NCBI RefSeq assembly: GCF_030271165.1
Contig: NZ_JASSZH010000005.1
Coordinates: 149,757-213,756 of the forward strand
DNA: 64,000 nt
Direction of reading: 5' to 3'
Origin: Psychromicrobium xiongbiense
GTDB taxonomy: Bacteria > Actinomycetota > Actinomycetes > Actinomycetales > Micrococcaceae
Shown: positions 24,452-33,207 of the stretch, one piece after another
How positions within the stretch are numbered: the first letter of the stretch is position 1
How the letters are laid out: every line of letters begins with the position of its first letter
The notes under the pieces: model-generated
What the model saw: only the letters and a program-made list of their open reading frames with translations
What the model was told of the DNA's origin: nothing
The model's database searches: none
Made by a program: the position numbers and the translations under genes

Positions 24452-25324
24452 ATGGAAGCATCAACGCCCACCAGAACAGGATTCACCAGCATCGAGTCGC
24501 AGCAGCGCCATGACCGGGCATATCAACGTGCTCTCAATGCGCTGATGCCGAAGGGGTTTGCCCCTTCGGACCTGAGCACCAGCGCGGGCACCGTGCGCTA
24601 CTACGAGGGGCCTGCGGGCGGAAATCCTACGCGTCGGGTGCGACGGACCGTGGTCCTGCTTGGTGGAGTCGCCTCCCCCGCTTTCAGCTGGTTCAGGGTC
24701 ATTCCCGCGCTGGCGCTCGAGCACAGGGTGATCGTGATCGACACCCTGGGTGAGGCCGGAGCCTCGCGTCCGCACCCAGGCCACCAGGGCTCCTTATGGC
24801 TCGATGCCGTCCTGAGACAGCTCAATCCGGCTCCCCGCCGGTTCCACCTGCTCGCCTCCGGCAGTGCGGCATCGACCGCGGTAACCTTCGCCCACCGCAA
24901 TCCCGGGGTGCGCCGACTGACCCTGGTCGAGCCATGGTTTGCCGACAGTCACCCGCGCCTGCTGACTTTGCGGCAATGGGGACACGCGGTCCGGACGCTG
25001 CTCCGCGAACTGCTCCCTGGCACCGGGCACCACTCCAGCGAGCCTGCCGTACTTGCAGGCTATCGACGCGCAGCTATCGGCTTTCGCCGTGCAGACGCAG
25101 GCTCCAGCCTCACGGTTGCTGAGCTGACGACACTGTCGATGCCGGTGCGGGTGCTGCTCGCTGCAGACGCGGGCCCGATGCCCCGGGCGAGAGGCAGAGC
25201 CGACTGGCTGGAGCAGGCCGAGCGTGCCGCACCGCAGGCGCAGTGGGAACTCATCCCGCATGTTGGCAAGGATCTGGCGCAGGAAGCGCCGAACGTCCTC
25301 ACCGCAGCCGTGTTGCGCGGCTGA
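24452..25324 (+). CDS. Alpha/beta hydrolase
   Basis: Alpha/beta-hydrolase fold protein of 290 residues. After a charged N-terminus, RRTVVLLGGVASPAFSWFRVIPALALEHRVIVIDTLGEAGAS forms strands 3-4 with an oxyanion loop. The nucleophile elbow is FHLLASGSAAS, a relaxed version of Sm-x-Ser-x-Sm. A late His in ELIPHVGKDLAQEAPNVL can complete the triad. The substrate cannot be predicted. It is divergent from the ArsR gene, with the intergenic region holding that operon's operator, so this gene could share the control. Confidence 0.8.
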   Translation: MEASTPTRTGFTSIESQQRHDRAYQRALNALMPKGFAPSDLSTSAGTVRYYEGPAGGNPTRRVRRTVVLLGGVASPAFSWFRVIPALALEHRVIVIDTLGEAGASRPHPGHQGSLWLDAVLRQLNPAPRRFHLLASGSAASTAVTFAHRNPGVRRLTLVEPWFADSHPRLLTLRQWGHAVRTLLRELLPGTGHHSSEPAVLAGYRRAAIGFRRADAGSSLTVAELTTLSMPVRVLLAADAGPMPRARGRADWLEQAERAAPQAQWELIPHVGKDLAQEAPNVLTAAVLRG

Positions 25325-25428
25325 TCGGGCGTTGCGGGGCTGAACGCGCTGCCGAAGACCAGGAATATCGAGGCTCGCCAGCAGGCCGCGATTCACCGTC
25401 CCGGCGCAGACGCTGCTAGCCTGCCAGC

Positions 25429-25920
25429 GTGACTTCCCCTGACGTGCCTTCTGACGAATCCCCTGAGTTGAGCCCGGCGGCCCAACCCCATCCAGAGGAA
25501 ACCCATCCGGAGGAAGCCCACCCGGAGGAAGATCGGCAACGTAGCACCTCCTCCACCGGGCGCGTGCTGTATGCCATCGTGGCCGATATGGTGCTGATCC
25601 TGCTTTTTGCCGTCATCGGGCGCAGCAGCCATCAGGAGGGCGATCCGATTCTCGGGGCCCTGGCCACGGCCTGGCCGTTTCTCTCCGGCGCGCTTCTGGG
25701 CTGGCTCGTCGCACGATTGTGGCAGGCTCCGCTGCGTGTGTGGCCCCATGGCGTCTGCCTGGTCATCATCACCGTGATCGGCGGCGTCGTCCTGCGCCTG
25801 CTGACGGGGAAAACGGCGGAGATCAGTTTCGTCATCGTCGCCACCGTGGTGCTGGCGGTCTTCCTGCTCGGACATCGGCTGATTGCCGGCCTGATCCTCC
25901 GCCGCCGGGCCGCAAACTGA
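25429..25920 (+). CDS. DUF3054 family membrane protein
   Basis: Integral membrane protein of 163 residues with four predicted helices: VLYAIVADMVLILLFAVIG, WPFLSGALLGWLVARLW, GVCLVIITVIGGVVLRLL and ISFVIVATVVLAVFLLGHRLI. These match the actinobacterial/haloarchaeal DUF3054 pattern (R-x4-D...G...G-W-x-x-A). The function of the family is unknown. The N-terminus is unusual: an acidic, Pro/Glu-rich tail with three near-identical HPEE-A/T repeats (about residues 19-32). It precedes the AsnC-type gene by 14 bases, as in other Micrococcales. Confidence 0.85.
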   Translation: MTSPDVPSDESPELSPAAQPHPEETHPEEAHPEEDRQRSTSSTGRVLYAIVADMVLILLFAVIGRSSHQEGDPILGALATAWPFLSGALLGWLVARLWQAPLRVWPHGVCLVIITVIGGVVLRLLTGKTAEISFVIVATVVLAVFLLGHRLIAGLILRRRAAN

Positions 25921-25934
25921 GCTACCCTGATCTC

Positions 25935-26216
25935 GTGATCACTGCATTTGTTCTGATTAAGACCCGCGTCGACCGCATTCCTGAAGCAGCTCAGGAGATC
26001 TCTGAGATTCCGGGGATCAGCGAGGTCTATTCGGTCACCGGGGAATGGGATCTGATTGCTGTCGCCCGGGTCAGTCGCCACGATGATCTGGCAGATGTGA
26101 TCGCCGATCGGCTCTCCAAGGTGGACGGTGTGCAGACCACGAGCACTCAGATTTCTTTCCGGGCCTACTCTCGGCACGACCTCGACGCTGCCTTTTCGCT
26201 CGGCTTCGAACACTGA
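25935..26216 (+). CDS. Stand-alone Lrp/AsnC ligand-binding (RAM) domain protein
   Basis: Protein of 93 residues consisting only of the C-terminal half of an Lrp/AsnC regulator: VITAFVLIKTRVDRIPEAAQEISEIPGISEVYSVTGEWDLIAVARV, then a second beta-alpha-beta unit. There is no helix-turn-helix. Such stand-alone RAM proteins bind amino acids and form octamers, and can modify partner regulators. Placement next to trpD and the ctaE/qcr genes is common in Micrococcales. The GTG at 25935 starts 14 bases after the DUF3054 stop; the longer frame from 25719 is out of the family's homologous range. Confidence 0.88.
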   Translation: MITAFVLIKTRVDRIPEAAQEISEIPGISEVYSVTGEWDLIAVARVSRHDDLADVIADRLSKVDGVQTTSTQISFRAYSRHDLDAAFSLGFEH

Positions 26217-26265
26217 CCCTCTGCCACGTGGGTCATCGGTCACTCAGGCGATGTGAGCACTGATG

Positions 26266-27330
26266 CTACTGGGCTGAGCTGAAGGCCACCCAACGCTCCA
26301 GGGCCTGCGCGGCTGCGCCGCTGTCGACGGCCTCACCTGCCACCTGCAGAGCCACCCGCATGCGCTCCTCCAGCGGACCCGAGCTCTCCGCATCGAAGGA
26401 CACAAGTCCGGCAGCGGCATTGAGCAACACCGCATTGCGCACCGGCCCCGGCTTTCCGCGGAGCAGTTCACGGGCGGTCTCCGCGTTATAGGTGGCATCC
26501 TTGCCTTGCAGATCGGAAATCTGTGCCAGAGGCAGGCCGAGTTCACGGGGGTCAAGTGTGCTTTCAGTGACCGTGCCCTCCCGGAACTCCCACACCCGCG
26601 AGCTCGTGGTGATGGTCAACTCATCCAGCCCGTCATCTCCCCGGAACACCAGTCCGCGGCTGCCACGCTCTGCCAGCACGCCGGCCAGCAGGGGTGCCAT
26701 CCGCGCATCGGCCACTCCCACCGCCGAGGCGCTCACTCTGCCAGGATTCGTCAGTGGGCCCAGAAAATTCAGAGCCGTGGGAATGGCCATCTCGCGCCGT
26801 GGGACCGAGGTGTAGCGAAACGAGGGATGGAACACCTGCGCAAAGCAGAAGGTGATGCCCACTTCTGCGGCGGCATGCGCCACGGAATCGATGGGCAGAT
26901 CCAGCCGGACCCCCAGAGCCTCCAGTACATCGGCCGAGCCGGTGGTCGACGATGACGCCCGGTTGCCATGCTTGACGATGCGCACCCCGGCCCCGGCGCA
27001 GACCAGGGCGGCCATGGTGGAGATATTGACGGTGTTCAGCCTGTCTCCCCCGGTACCCACGATGTCGAGCGCCTCACCGTCAAAGGGCAACGGGTTCGCC
27101 TTCTCCAGCATGGCGTCAGCCAGTCCGGCAAGCTCCTCCACGGTTTCCTTCTTGGCCCGCAGCGCTACCAGGAAGCCTGCGATCTGAGAATCCGTGGCGG
27201 AGCCGGACATGATCACATCCATTGCCCAGTTGGTCTGTTCCCGACTCAGATTCCTGCCGGCGATCAGTTCGGTCAGGAGCATCGGCCAGCTCGGGGAGGA
27301 TGGACCACTCGGGTTCGGGGCAACAGTCAC
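26266..27330 (-). CDS. trpD: Anthranilate phosphoribosyltransferase
   Basis: Second step of tryptophan synthesis: couples anthranilate to PRPP giving phosphoribosylanthranilate; cytosolic homodimer. Landmarks are [22 protein letters not shown] near residue 50, the PRPP-binding [17 protein letters not shown] near 85, [22 protein letters not shown] near 115, and [20 protein letters not shown]. The length of 354 residues from the GTG at 27330 matches Micrococcales TrpD. The GTG overlaps an AGGAGGTGA sequence, so the exact start is uncertain. It is separate from other trp genes and divergent from ctaE, a normal actinobacterial setting. Confidence 0.95.
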   Translation of the reverse strand: MTVAPNPSGPSSPSWPMLLTELIAGRNLSREQTNWAMDVIMSGSATDSQIAGFLVALRAKKETVEELAGLADAMLEKANPLPFDGEALDIVGTGGDRLNTVNISTMAALVCAGAGVRIVKHGNRASSSTTGSADVLEALGVRLDLPIDSVAHAAAEVGITFCFAQVFHPSFRYTSVPRREMAIPTALNFLGPLTNPGRVSASAVGVADARMAPLLAGVLAERGSRGLVFRGDDGLDELTITTSSRVWEFREGTVTESTLDPRELGLPLAQISDLQGKDATYNAETARELLRGKPGPVRNAVLLNAAAGLVSFDAESSGPLEERMRVALQVAGEAVDSGAAAQALERWVAFSSAQ

Positions 27331-27472
27331 CTCCTGATGGTATCGAGGGAGTCCATCCTCCAGCCAATGTGAATCGGAGGTCGGATCAGGCCCCGCATCC
27401 CCCGGCCGATCCGGGAACTTCTGGTCGATTTCGTGCGTTTGTAGAAAAAGATGCCTGCCAGGGCATTTCGCA

Positions 27473-27508
27473 TTGGGCACTGGGCGGTTTTACCGACATA
27501 ATGTCTTT
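27473..27508 (+). promoter_or_regulatory. Promoter of the ctaE-qcrCAB operon
   Basis: TTGGGC (27473-27478), an 18-base spacer and CATAAT (27497-27502) are followed after 6 bases by the GTG at 27509. No ribosome site lies before the GTG, so ctaE is probably translated from a leaderless mRNA. The call rests on motif spacing. Confidence 0.55.
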
Positions 27509-28147
27509 GTGACATCTGTGACTCAAGCATCAGGCACCCCGGCGCACCCCACCCTCAACCGGCCGAACATGGTTTCGGTCGGCACGGTGGTCTGGCTCTC
27601 CAGTGAACTCATGTTCTTCGCGGGCCTCTTCGCCATGTATTTCACCTTGCGATCCACCTCAGGTGGACTCTGGGCGGAGGAAACAGCCAAGCTGAACTTC
27701 CCCTTTGCCCTGGTGAACACCATCGTTCTGGTTTCCAGCTCCTTCAGCTGCCAGATGGGTGTTTTCGCCGCCGAACGGCTGCAGCCCCGCCGCACCGGTG
27801 GACTGTTCGCTTTCAGTAAGTGGGGGATGAACGAGTGGTTCATCCTGACCTTCATCCTGGGCGCGATCTTCGTCGCCGGCCAGTCGACTGAATACGCGAT
27901 GCTGACCTCCGAGCACGTCACGCTCAACGCCAACGCCTATGGCTCAGCGTTCTACATGACCACCGGTTTCCACGGCCTCCACGTCATCGGCGGCCTGGTC
28001 GCCTTCCTGTTCATCATCGGCAGGGCGTACATCGCCAAGCGGTTCGGACACTTTGAGGCCACCAGCGCGATTGTCACCTCCTACTACTGGCACTTTGTCG
28101 ATGTGGTGTGGATCGGCCTCTTCCTGGTCATCTATGTCCTCAAATAA
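27509..28147 (+). CDS. ctaE: Cytochrome c oxidase subunit III
   Basis: Membrane subunit of the aa3 terminal oxidase, 212 residues with five predicted helices. Typical features are [28 protein letters not shown] (helix 1 with a conserved Glu), [22 protein letters not shown] (the conserved His pair) and [31 protein letters not shown] at the end. The GTG at 27509 is chosen because homologues start shortly before this point and the promoter ends just upstream. It is the first gene of the operon ctaE-qcrC-qcrA-qcrB, so the oxidase subunit is made together with the bc1 complex. Confidence 0.96.
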   Translation: MTSVTQASGTPAHPTLNRPNMVSVGTVVWLSSELMFFAGLFAMYFTLRSTSGGLWAEETAKLNFPFALVNTIVLVSSSFSCQMGVFAAERLQPRRTGGLFAFSKWGMNEWFILTFILGAIFVAGQSTEYAMLTSEHVTLNANAYGSAFYMTTGFHGLHVIGGLVAFLFIIGRAYIAKRFGHFEATSAIVTSYYWHFVDVVWIGLFLVIYVLK

Positions 28148-28240
28148 GCCATGGCGTCCCCTGTGGGCGTTGCACATTACTACAGACTGGGACGGCTACT
28201 ACTCAGCGGCCGTCGGATCGAGAAGCAAAGGAACGACCAG

Positions 28241-29029
28241 GTGAGGGCACTATCACAGAAGCGGCGGCATCCGCTGGCGGTTCTTTCGTTGCTGTTGTTG
28301 GGCCTACTGGTGACCGGTGGTCTCTATAGCATCGCGACGACGGTCAACCAGGCGAAAGCTGAGACCGCTACGTACAGCGCCGATGACGTCAAAGAAGGCG
28401 AGAAGCTCTTCACCGCCAACTGCGCCACCTGCCACGGTATGGGAGCCAGCGGTAGCGCAGCAGGCCCTTCGCTGGTCGGCGTGGGCGCAGCCGCGGTTGA
28501 CTTCCAGGTTGGAACCGGTCGTATGCCCCTGCAGATGCAGGGACCTCAGGCCTACCAGAAGCCGCAGCAGTTCAACGCAGAGCAGACCAAGCAGCTTGCC
28601 GCCTATGTGGCGAGCCTGGGAGCCGGCCCCGCCATCCCGTCCGCTGAGTTCCTGGACGGCAAGGGAAATGCGACCGAAGGCGGCGAGCTCTTCCGCGTCA
28701 ACTGCGCCATGTGCCACAACGCCGCCGCTGCCGGTGGCGCTCTGACCCAGGGTAAGTTCGCGCCAACCCTGAACGGGGTCACTCCTCAGCACATCTACGA
28801 AGCGATGATCACCGGACCGCAGAACATGCCGGTCTTCAACGACGCCAACATCAGCCCCGAGGGTAAGCGTGACATCATCACCTTCCTGAAGACGATTGAG
28901 GCGAACGGTTCTCCCGGTGGAGCTGACCTGGGCGCGCTTGGCCCGGTCTCAGAAGGTCTTTTCGTCTGGATTGCCGGTCTCGGCATGGTGATTGCTTTCA
29001 CCATCTGGCTGACCTCCAGAACCTCCTGA
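28241..29029 (+). CDS. qcrC: Diheme cytochrome c subunit of the bc1 complex
   Basis: Carries electrons from the Rieske protein straight to the CuA centre of the oxidase, replacing soluble cytochrome c. Two heme-attachment motifs are present, CATCH at residues 61-65 and CAMCH at 155-159, with candidate axial Met residues in GRMPLQ and QNMPVF. A Lys/Arg-rich N-terminus leads to a signal-anchor helix (residues 11-32), and a second helix is near the C-terminus (about 240-258), giving the known two-anchor layout. The GTG at 28241, preceded by AAAGGA, gives the usual 262 residues; an ATG at 28151 would add an unlikely extension. Confidence 0.96.
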   Translation: MRALSQKRRHPLAVLSLLLLGLLVTGGLYSIATTVNQAKAETATYSADDVKEGEKLFTANCATCHGMGASGSAAGPSLVGVGAAAVDFQVGTGRMPLQMQGPQAYQKPQQFNAEQTKQLAAYVASLGAGPAIPSAEFLDGKGNATEGGELFRVNCAMCHNAAAAGGALTQGKFAPTLNGVTPQHIYEAMITGPQNMPVFNDANISPEGKRDIITFLKTIEANGSPGGADLGALGPVSEGLFVWIAGLGMVIAFTIWLTSRTS

Positions 29030-29094
29030 TCACCTCAGGACCCCACTCGTGAAGTACTTCCCGACCGCTCGGGATCTTAGAAGGAAGAAGGACA

Positions 29095-30126
29095 ATGGGC
29101 GAGCATAGTGACGACAGGCCGACAGGGTCGGACGTCGAAGCTAAGGCTGGTCAAGCGATGACGGAGAAGTTCGACAACCCCGGACTTCCACCGCACCGCC
29201 CCCGCCTGGCAGACACCAACCCGCGGGCGGCCAAGCGTGCCGAACGCCAGGTCGTGATTCTGTTCTGCATTTCGGTGCTGGGCACTCTGCTGACCTTCTT
29301 TGCTTACTTCGGCGTGCATCTCGATCAGACCGTCGGGACTCTGCGTCTGCAGAACCTGCTGCTCGGTCTGGGTACCGCCTTCGCGATGCTCGGCATCGGC
29401 ACCGGCATCGTGCACTGGGCCAAGAGCCTGATGCCCGATCATGAGGTCATCGAAGAGCGGCACCCTCTGCGTACTGAAGAGGACCGCAAGGAAGCCGTGC
29501 AGATCGTTGACACGATCGTTGAGGAAAGCGGCATCAAGCGTCGCCCGCTGATCCGCAACACCTTGATCGGCGCCATCGCCATCGCACCTCTTCCGGCGAT
29601 CATCATGTTCCGCGATCTGGACCAGACGCTGAATGTCGACAAGCTGCGTCACACCATGTGGAAAGAGGGCACCCGTCTGGTGCGCGACCCCACCGGTACG
29701 CCCATCAAGGCCTCCGATGTGACCATCGGTTCCGCGTTCCACGTCATCCCCGATGGGCTCAACGAGCTCAAGGAGAACAAGCTTAACGAGAAGGCCAAGG
29801 CCGTCGTTCTGTTGATGCGGCTGAATCCTGATGAGCTTCATCCCTCGCCCGGTCGCGAAAACTGGGGCTACAACGGCATCGTTGCCTACTCCAAGATCTG
29901 CACCCACGTCGGTTGCCCGGTGGCACTCTACGAGCAGCAGACCCACCACCTGCTCTGCCCCTGCCACCAGTCAACCTTCGACCTGACGCAGGAATGCAAG
30001 GTCATCTTCGGCCCGGCCAACAGGGCGCTGCCCCAGCTGCCGATCGCGGTGGACTCCGAGGGCTACCTGGTGGCGCAGAGCGATTTCCATGAACCTGTCG
30101 GTCCGAGCTACTGGGAGCGTGGCTGA
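29095..30126 (+). CDS. qcrA: Rieske iron-sulfur subunit of the bc1 complex
   Basis: Carries the 2Fe-2S centre that takes electrons from menaquinol. The cluster ligands are in CTHVGC (residues 269-274) and CPCHQS (288-293). The protein has 343 residues and three N-terminal helices (about 52-73, 86-108 and 153-172), the actinobacterial form with a tail longer than in mitochondria. A charged cytoplasmic N-terminus precedes helix 1. GAAGGAAGAAGGA precedes the ATG. qcrB starts 2 bases after its stop. Confidence 0.97.
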   Translation: MGEHSDDRPTGSDVEAKAGQAMTEKFDNPGLPPHRPRLADTNPRAAKRAERQVVILFCISVLGTLLTFFAYFGVHLDQTVGTLRLQNLLLGLGTAFAMLGIGTGIVHWAKSLMPDHEVIEERHPLRTEEDRKEAVQIVDTIVEESGIKRRPLIRNTLIGAIAIAPLPAIIMFRDLDQTLNVDKLRHTMWKEGTRLVRDPTGTPIKASDVTIGSAFHVIPDGLNELKENKLNEKAKAVVLLMRLNPDELHPSPGRENWGYNGIVAYSKICTHVGCPVALYEQQTHHLLCPCHQSTFDLTQECKVIFGPANRALPQLPIAVDSEGYLVAQSDFHEPVGPSYWERG

Positions 30127-30128
30127 TC

Positions 30129-31823
30129 ATGAGCAGCGCAACAACTGATTCCACATTCACCCCCAGCACCAAGGTGGGGCGAATCACCGATTTTGTCGAT
30201 CAGCGCGTCGGTGGCTCCGGCATTCTCAAGGAGTTCGGCCGTAAGGTCTTCCCGGATCACTGGAGCTTCATGTTCGGTGAGGTGGCGCTGTACTGCTTCG
30301 TCATCCTGCTGCTCTCGGGCACCTTCCTGACCTTCTTCTTCGACCCCTCGATGGCGGAGACCATTTACCACGGTTCGTATGTTCCGTTGAAGGGCGCTGA
30401 AACCTCAGTGGCCTTCTCCTCCTCGATGAACATCTCCTTTGATGTCCGCGGTGGCCTGTTCATCCGCCAGATCCACCACTGGGCGGCTCTGCTTTTCGTG
30501 GCATCGGTGGCGGTCCACATGCTCCGTGTGTTCTTCACCGGTGCTTTCCGCAAGCCGCGCGAACTCAACTGGGTGGTCGGTGGCACGCTGGTCATCCTGT
30601 CCCTGGCGGCAGGCTTCACCGGCTACTCGCTCCCCGATGATCTGCTCTCCGGCAACGGTCTGCGCATCATCGACGGCGTGATCAAGTCGATCCCGATCAT
30701 CGGTTCCTATATCTCGTTCTTCCTCTTCGGTGGCGAGTTCCCGGGATCGGCCATCATTGGTCGCCTCTACGTACTGCACATCCTGCTGATTCCGGCCATC
30801 ATCCTGCTGATGGTGGTGATCCACCTCTTCATGGTGGTGGTGCACAAGCACACGCAGTACCCGGGCCCCGGTCGCACCGACAACAACGTGGTCGGCTACC
30901 CGCTCGGCCCGGTGTACGCCGCCAAGGCCGGTGGCTTCTTCTTCATCGTCTTCGGCATCGTCGCCATCATGGCAGCGGCCTTCACGATCAACCCGATCTG
31001 GAACTATGGCCCCTACGACCCCTCACCGGTGTCCGCGGGTACGCAGCCTGACTGGTACATCGGCTGGGTGGACGGCGCTCTGCGCCTGATGCCGGGCTGG
31101 CTCTGGGACTTCCCCTTCGAATACCACATCCCCACTCCCTGGGGTGGAAACACCTTGTCGCTGAACATTCTGTTGCCCGCTCTGGTGCCGGCCGGGATCG
31201 TGTTCACGGTGCTGTTCACCTACCCCTGGATCGAGCGGTGGATCACTCGCGACGATCGTGTTCACAATGTGCTGGACCGCCCGCGCAACGCGCCGACCCG
31301 TACCGGAATCGGTGTGGCCGGCATCGTCTTCTACTGCGTCATGTGGGCAGCTGCCAGCTCCGACCTGATCGCAACCCACTTCCACGTTTCGCTGAACGAC
31401 GTGACCTACTGGTTGCGCGCACTGTTCTTCATCGGCCCGGTCATCGGCTACCAGGTGGCTAAGCGCATCGCTCTGGCGCTGCAGCGCAAGGACCGTGAGA
31501 TCGTGCTGCACGGCCGGGAGACTGGTCGTATCATCCGACTCCCCCACGGCGAGTACAAGGAAAAGCACGCTCAGCTCGATGAGTTCAAGCGCTACCGTCT
31601 GGTCAGCTTTGAATCCCCCACCGTGCTGCCTGGCCAGCCCAACGCGAAGGGCATCGTGGACCGCAAGGAGAAGCGACGCGCTCTGTTCTCCCGCTGGTTC
31701 TTCGAGGACCGTGTTGCCCCGGTGACACCCACCGAATACCGTGCAGCCCTGGAGCATGCACACCATGAGGAGCACGCCGATCACGAGGCCCTGGAGGCCA
31801 ATGATAAGGCGCTGACTCACTAG
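30129..31823 (+). CDS. qcrB: Cytochrome b subunit of the bc1 complex
   Basis: Holds the two b-type hemes and the menaquinol oxidation site; 564 residues. The first half has FLTFFFDPSMAETIYHGSYVPLKGAETS and QIHHWAALLFVASVAVHMLRVFFTGAFRKPRELNW, with heme-binding histidines, and later HILLIPAIILLMVVIHLFMVVVHKHTQ. The second half has GPYDPSPVSAGTQPDWYIGWVDGALR (PDWY is the actinobacterial version of the PEWY quinol-site motif). The C-terminal extension of about 120 residues is typical for actinobacteria. It ends in a His/Glu-rich stretch (EHAHHEEHADHEALEAND). A long terminator follows 10 bases after the stop. Confidence 0.97.
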   Translation: MSSATTDSTFTPSTKVGRITDFVDQRVGGSGILKEFGRKVFPDHWSFMFGEVALYCFVILLLSGTFLTFFFDPSMAETIYHGSYVPLKGAETSVAFSSSMNISFDVRGGLFIRQIHHWAALLFVASVAVHMLRVFFTGAFRKPRELNWVVGGTLVILSLAAGFTGYSLPDDLLSGNGLRIIDGVIKSIPIIGSYISFFLFGGEFPGSAIIGRLYVLHILLIPAIILLMVVIHLFMVVVHKHTQYPGPGRTDNNVVGYPLGPVYAAKAGGFFFIVFGIVAIMAAAFTINPIWNYGPYDPSPVSAGTQPDWYIGWVDGALRLMPGWLWDFPFEYHIPTPWGGNTLSLNILLPALVPAGIVFTVLFTYPWIERWITRDDRVHNVLDRPRNAPTRTGIGVAGIVFYCVMWAAASSDLIATHFHVSLNDVTYWLRALFFIGPVIGYQVAKRIALALQRKDREIVLHGRETGRIIRLPHGEYKEKHAQLDEFKRYRLVSFESPTVLPGQPNAKGIVDRKEKRRALFSRWFFEDRVAPVTPTEYRAALEHAHHEEHADHEALEANDKALTH

Positions 31824-31833
31824 TCAGGTCTGA

Positions 31834-31877
31834 CAGAAGAGGGTGGACTCCGCTACAGCGGAGTCCACCCTCTTCTG
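31834..31877. terminator. Long perfect-stem terminator after qcrB
   Basis: A 21-bp perfect inverted repeat (31834-31854 with 31857-31877) with only two bases between the arms. It can act in both directions: it ends the qcrB operon, and lies downstream of the GntR gene on the other strand. Confidence 0.9.
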
Positions 31878-31939
31878 TGTGTAGGCATGCCGGTTCGAAG
31901 TCATATCGGTGCAGGCTTTCCCAGACTGCTGGCTGCCCT

Positions 31940-32722
31940 TCAGCCGCGACGACGGGCCTGCATCTGGCGTGTGCTCCGTACCCCGGGCCGCTGAAGGGGC
32001 ACCCAGAGCTTGTAGCGGTCCGCCCGGTAGTAGGAGACCGAATAGTCAACGACGATCCCGGAGACGAAGGCATGGCGCTGGATCTTCAGGAGAGGCGAGC
32101 CGGCATCCACCTTCAGTTGTCGGGCCAGGACAGGGTTCGCTGCAGCCGCTTCGATCATGTCCTCTCCCCACTCCATCACCAGGCCGTACCGCTCACCCAG
32201 CACGTTGTAGAGGGAACTGGGAGGTGGCTCCTCCGTGATACCAGGGACACGATAGGCCGGAATGAAGTTCTCATCGACGCTCATGGGGGCTCCGTCGGCC
32301 AGCAGCAAACGACGGAACCGCACCACCAGCTGTGACTCGCCCAGCTGCAGCTCCCGGGCGATCGCAGGCCCAGCCGGGATCAGCTCAAAATCAAGGACCT
32401 TGGCGTCCGGCACCATCCCCCGACGCTGCATCTCTTCCGAATACGAGGTCAGCTTCACCTGAAGGTCCAGCTTGGGGCGCCGCAGATAGGTGCCCACCCC
32501 CACCACGCGTTCCAGAAGGTTCTCCGCCACGAGAAGATCGATGGCCTGGCGCACGGTCATCCGGGCGACGCCGAAGTGGGCGCAGAGTTCGCGCTCCGAG
32601 GGCAGCAACGCGTCATGCTTCGCGTTCGCGGCGTAGGCGCGCAGGAAGTCAGCCAGTTGGCGGTAAATTGGAACGGTTGATGTCCGATCGATCCCGCCGG
32701 TGATCCGCAGCCGTATTGCCAT
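31940..32722 (-). CDS. GntR family regulator (HutC/UTRA type)
   Basis: Regulator of 260 residues. Winged helix at residues 15-80: YRQLADFLRAYAANAKHDALLPSERELCAHFGVARMTVRQAIDLLVAENLLERVVGVGTYLRRPK. UTRA ligand domain from about 95: MVPDAKVLDFELIPAGPAIARELQLGESQLVVRFRRLLLADGAPMSVDENFIPA, ending near HAFVSGIVVDYSVSYYRADRYKLWVPL. This architecture is that of DasR/NagR-like proteins that sense sugar phosphates. It is divergent from the HPr gene, which supports a link to PTS sugar uptake. Target genes cannot be named. Confidence 0.92.
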   Translation of the reverse strand: MAIRLRITGGIDRTSTVPIYRQLADFLRAYAANAKHDALLPSERELCAHFGVARMTVRQAIDLLVAENLLERVVGVGTYLRRPKLDLQVKLTSYSEEMQRRGMVPDAKVLDFELIPAGPAIARELQLGESQLVVRFRRLLLADGAPMSVDENFIPAYRVPGITEEPPPSSLYNVLGERYGLVMEWGEDMIEAAAANPVLARQLKVDAGSPLLKIQRHAFVSGIVVDYSVSYYRADRYKLWVPLQRPGVRSTRQMQARRRG

Positions 32723-32815
32723 GGGGTAAGCCTAGGCGTCGGGGGTCATCACCGGCGAGTTTCGCTTCCGGGAACTCGCCATTGCACCGTCGTGTCCAGA
32801 GAGGAAACCTGAGCA

Positions 32816-33130
32816 ATGCTCATGCGTCAAACAGTCATCGGCTCGGCCATCGGCCTGCACGCCCGGCCAGCAGCCGAATTCGTCCGGGCTGTCACCCAGA
32901 CGGCGCTTCCGGTACGCATCCGGGCGGTCCAGGAGCCCACGGATGGCTCCAGACCGAGGGAGGCCGATGCGCGCAGCCTCCTGGAAGTCATGACCGCAGA
33001 CTTCGCGCATGGCGACGCTGTCTATCTGAGCGTGGACGATGCGGAGTTGGTGGGCGTCCAGCAACAGGATCAGAGCGCCATCGGCCTCATGCTGGAGGAG
33101 TTGGGAACCTTTCTGTCCGAACAAAATTAA
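32816..33130 (+). CDS. HPr family phosphocarrier protein
   Basis: Phosphocarrier of the PTS sugar-uptake system: takes phosphate from enzyme I on a histidine and passes it to sugar-specific enzymes II. The active site GLHARPAAEFV puts His at residue 15 exactly when the ATG at 32816 is used; GAGAGGAAA at good spacing supports that start. The regulatory serine region is ADARSLLEVM (Ser about 54), shifted by an insertion of about 8 residues compared with classical HPr. Total length 104 residues, longer than the usual 85-90. It is a single gene bounded by a terminator, divergent from the GntR regulator. Confidence 0.9.
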   Translation: MLMRQTVIGSAIGLHARPAAEFVRAVTQTALPVRIRAVQEPTDGSRPREADARSLLEVMTADFAHGDAVYLSVDDAELVGVQQQDQSAIGLMLEELGTFLSEQN

Positions 33131-33133
33131 TGC

Positions 33134-33180
33134 TACATGCCGGAGGGCCCGCACTGTCAGTGCGGGCCCTCCGGCATGTA
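33134..33180. terminator. Long perfect palindrome terminator between HPr and ctaF
   Basis: A 23-bp perfect inverted repeat with a single base in the centre (33134-33156 and 33158-33180). It begins 4 bases after the HPr stop and ends 28 bases before the ctaF stop on the other strand, so it serves both converging transcripts. Confidence 0.9.
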
Positions 33181-33207
33181 ACGCTCAGAACCGAGTGCTC
33201 AGGTCAA

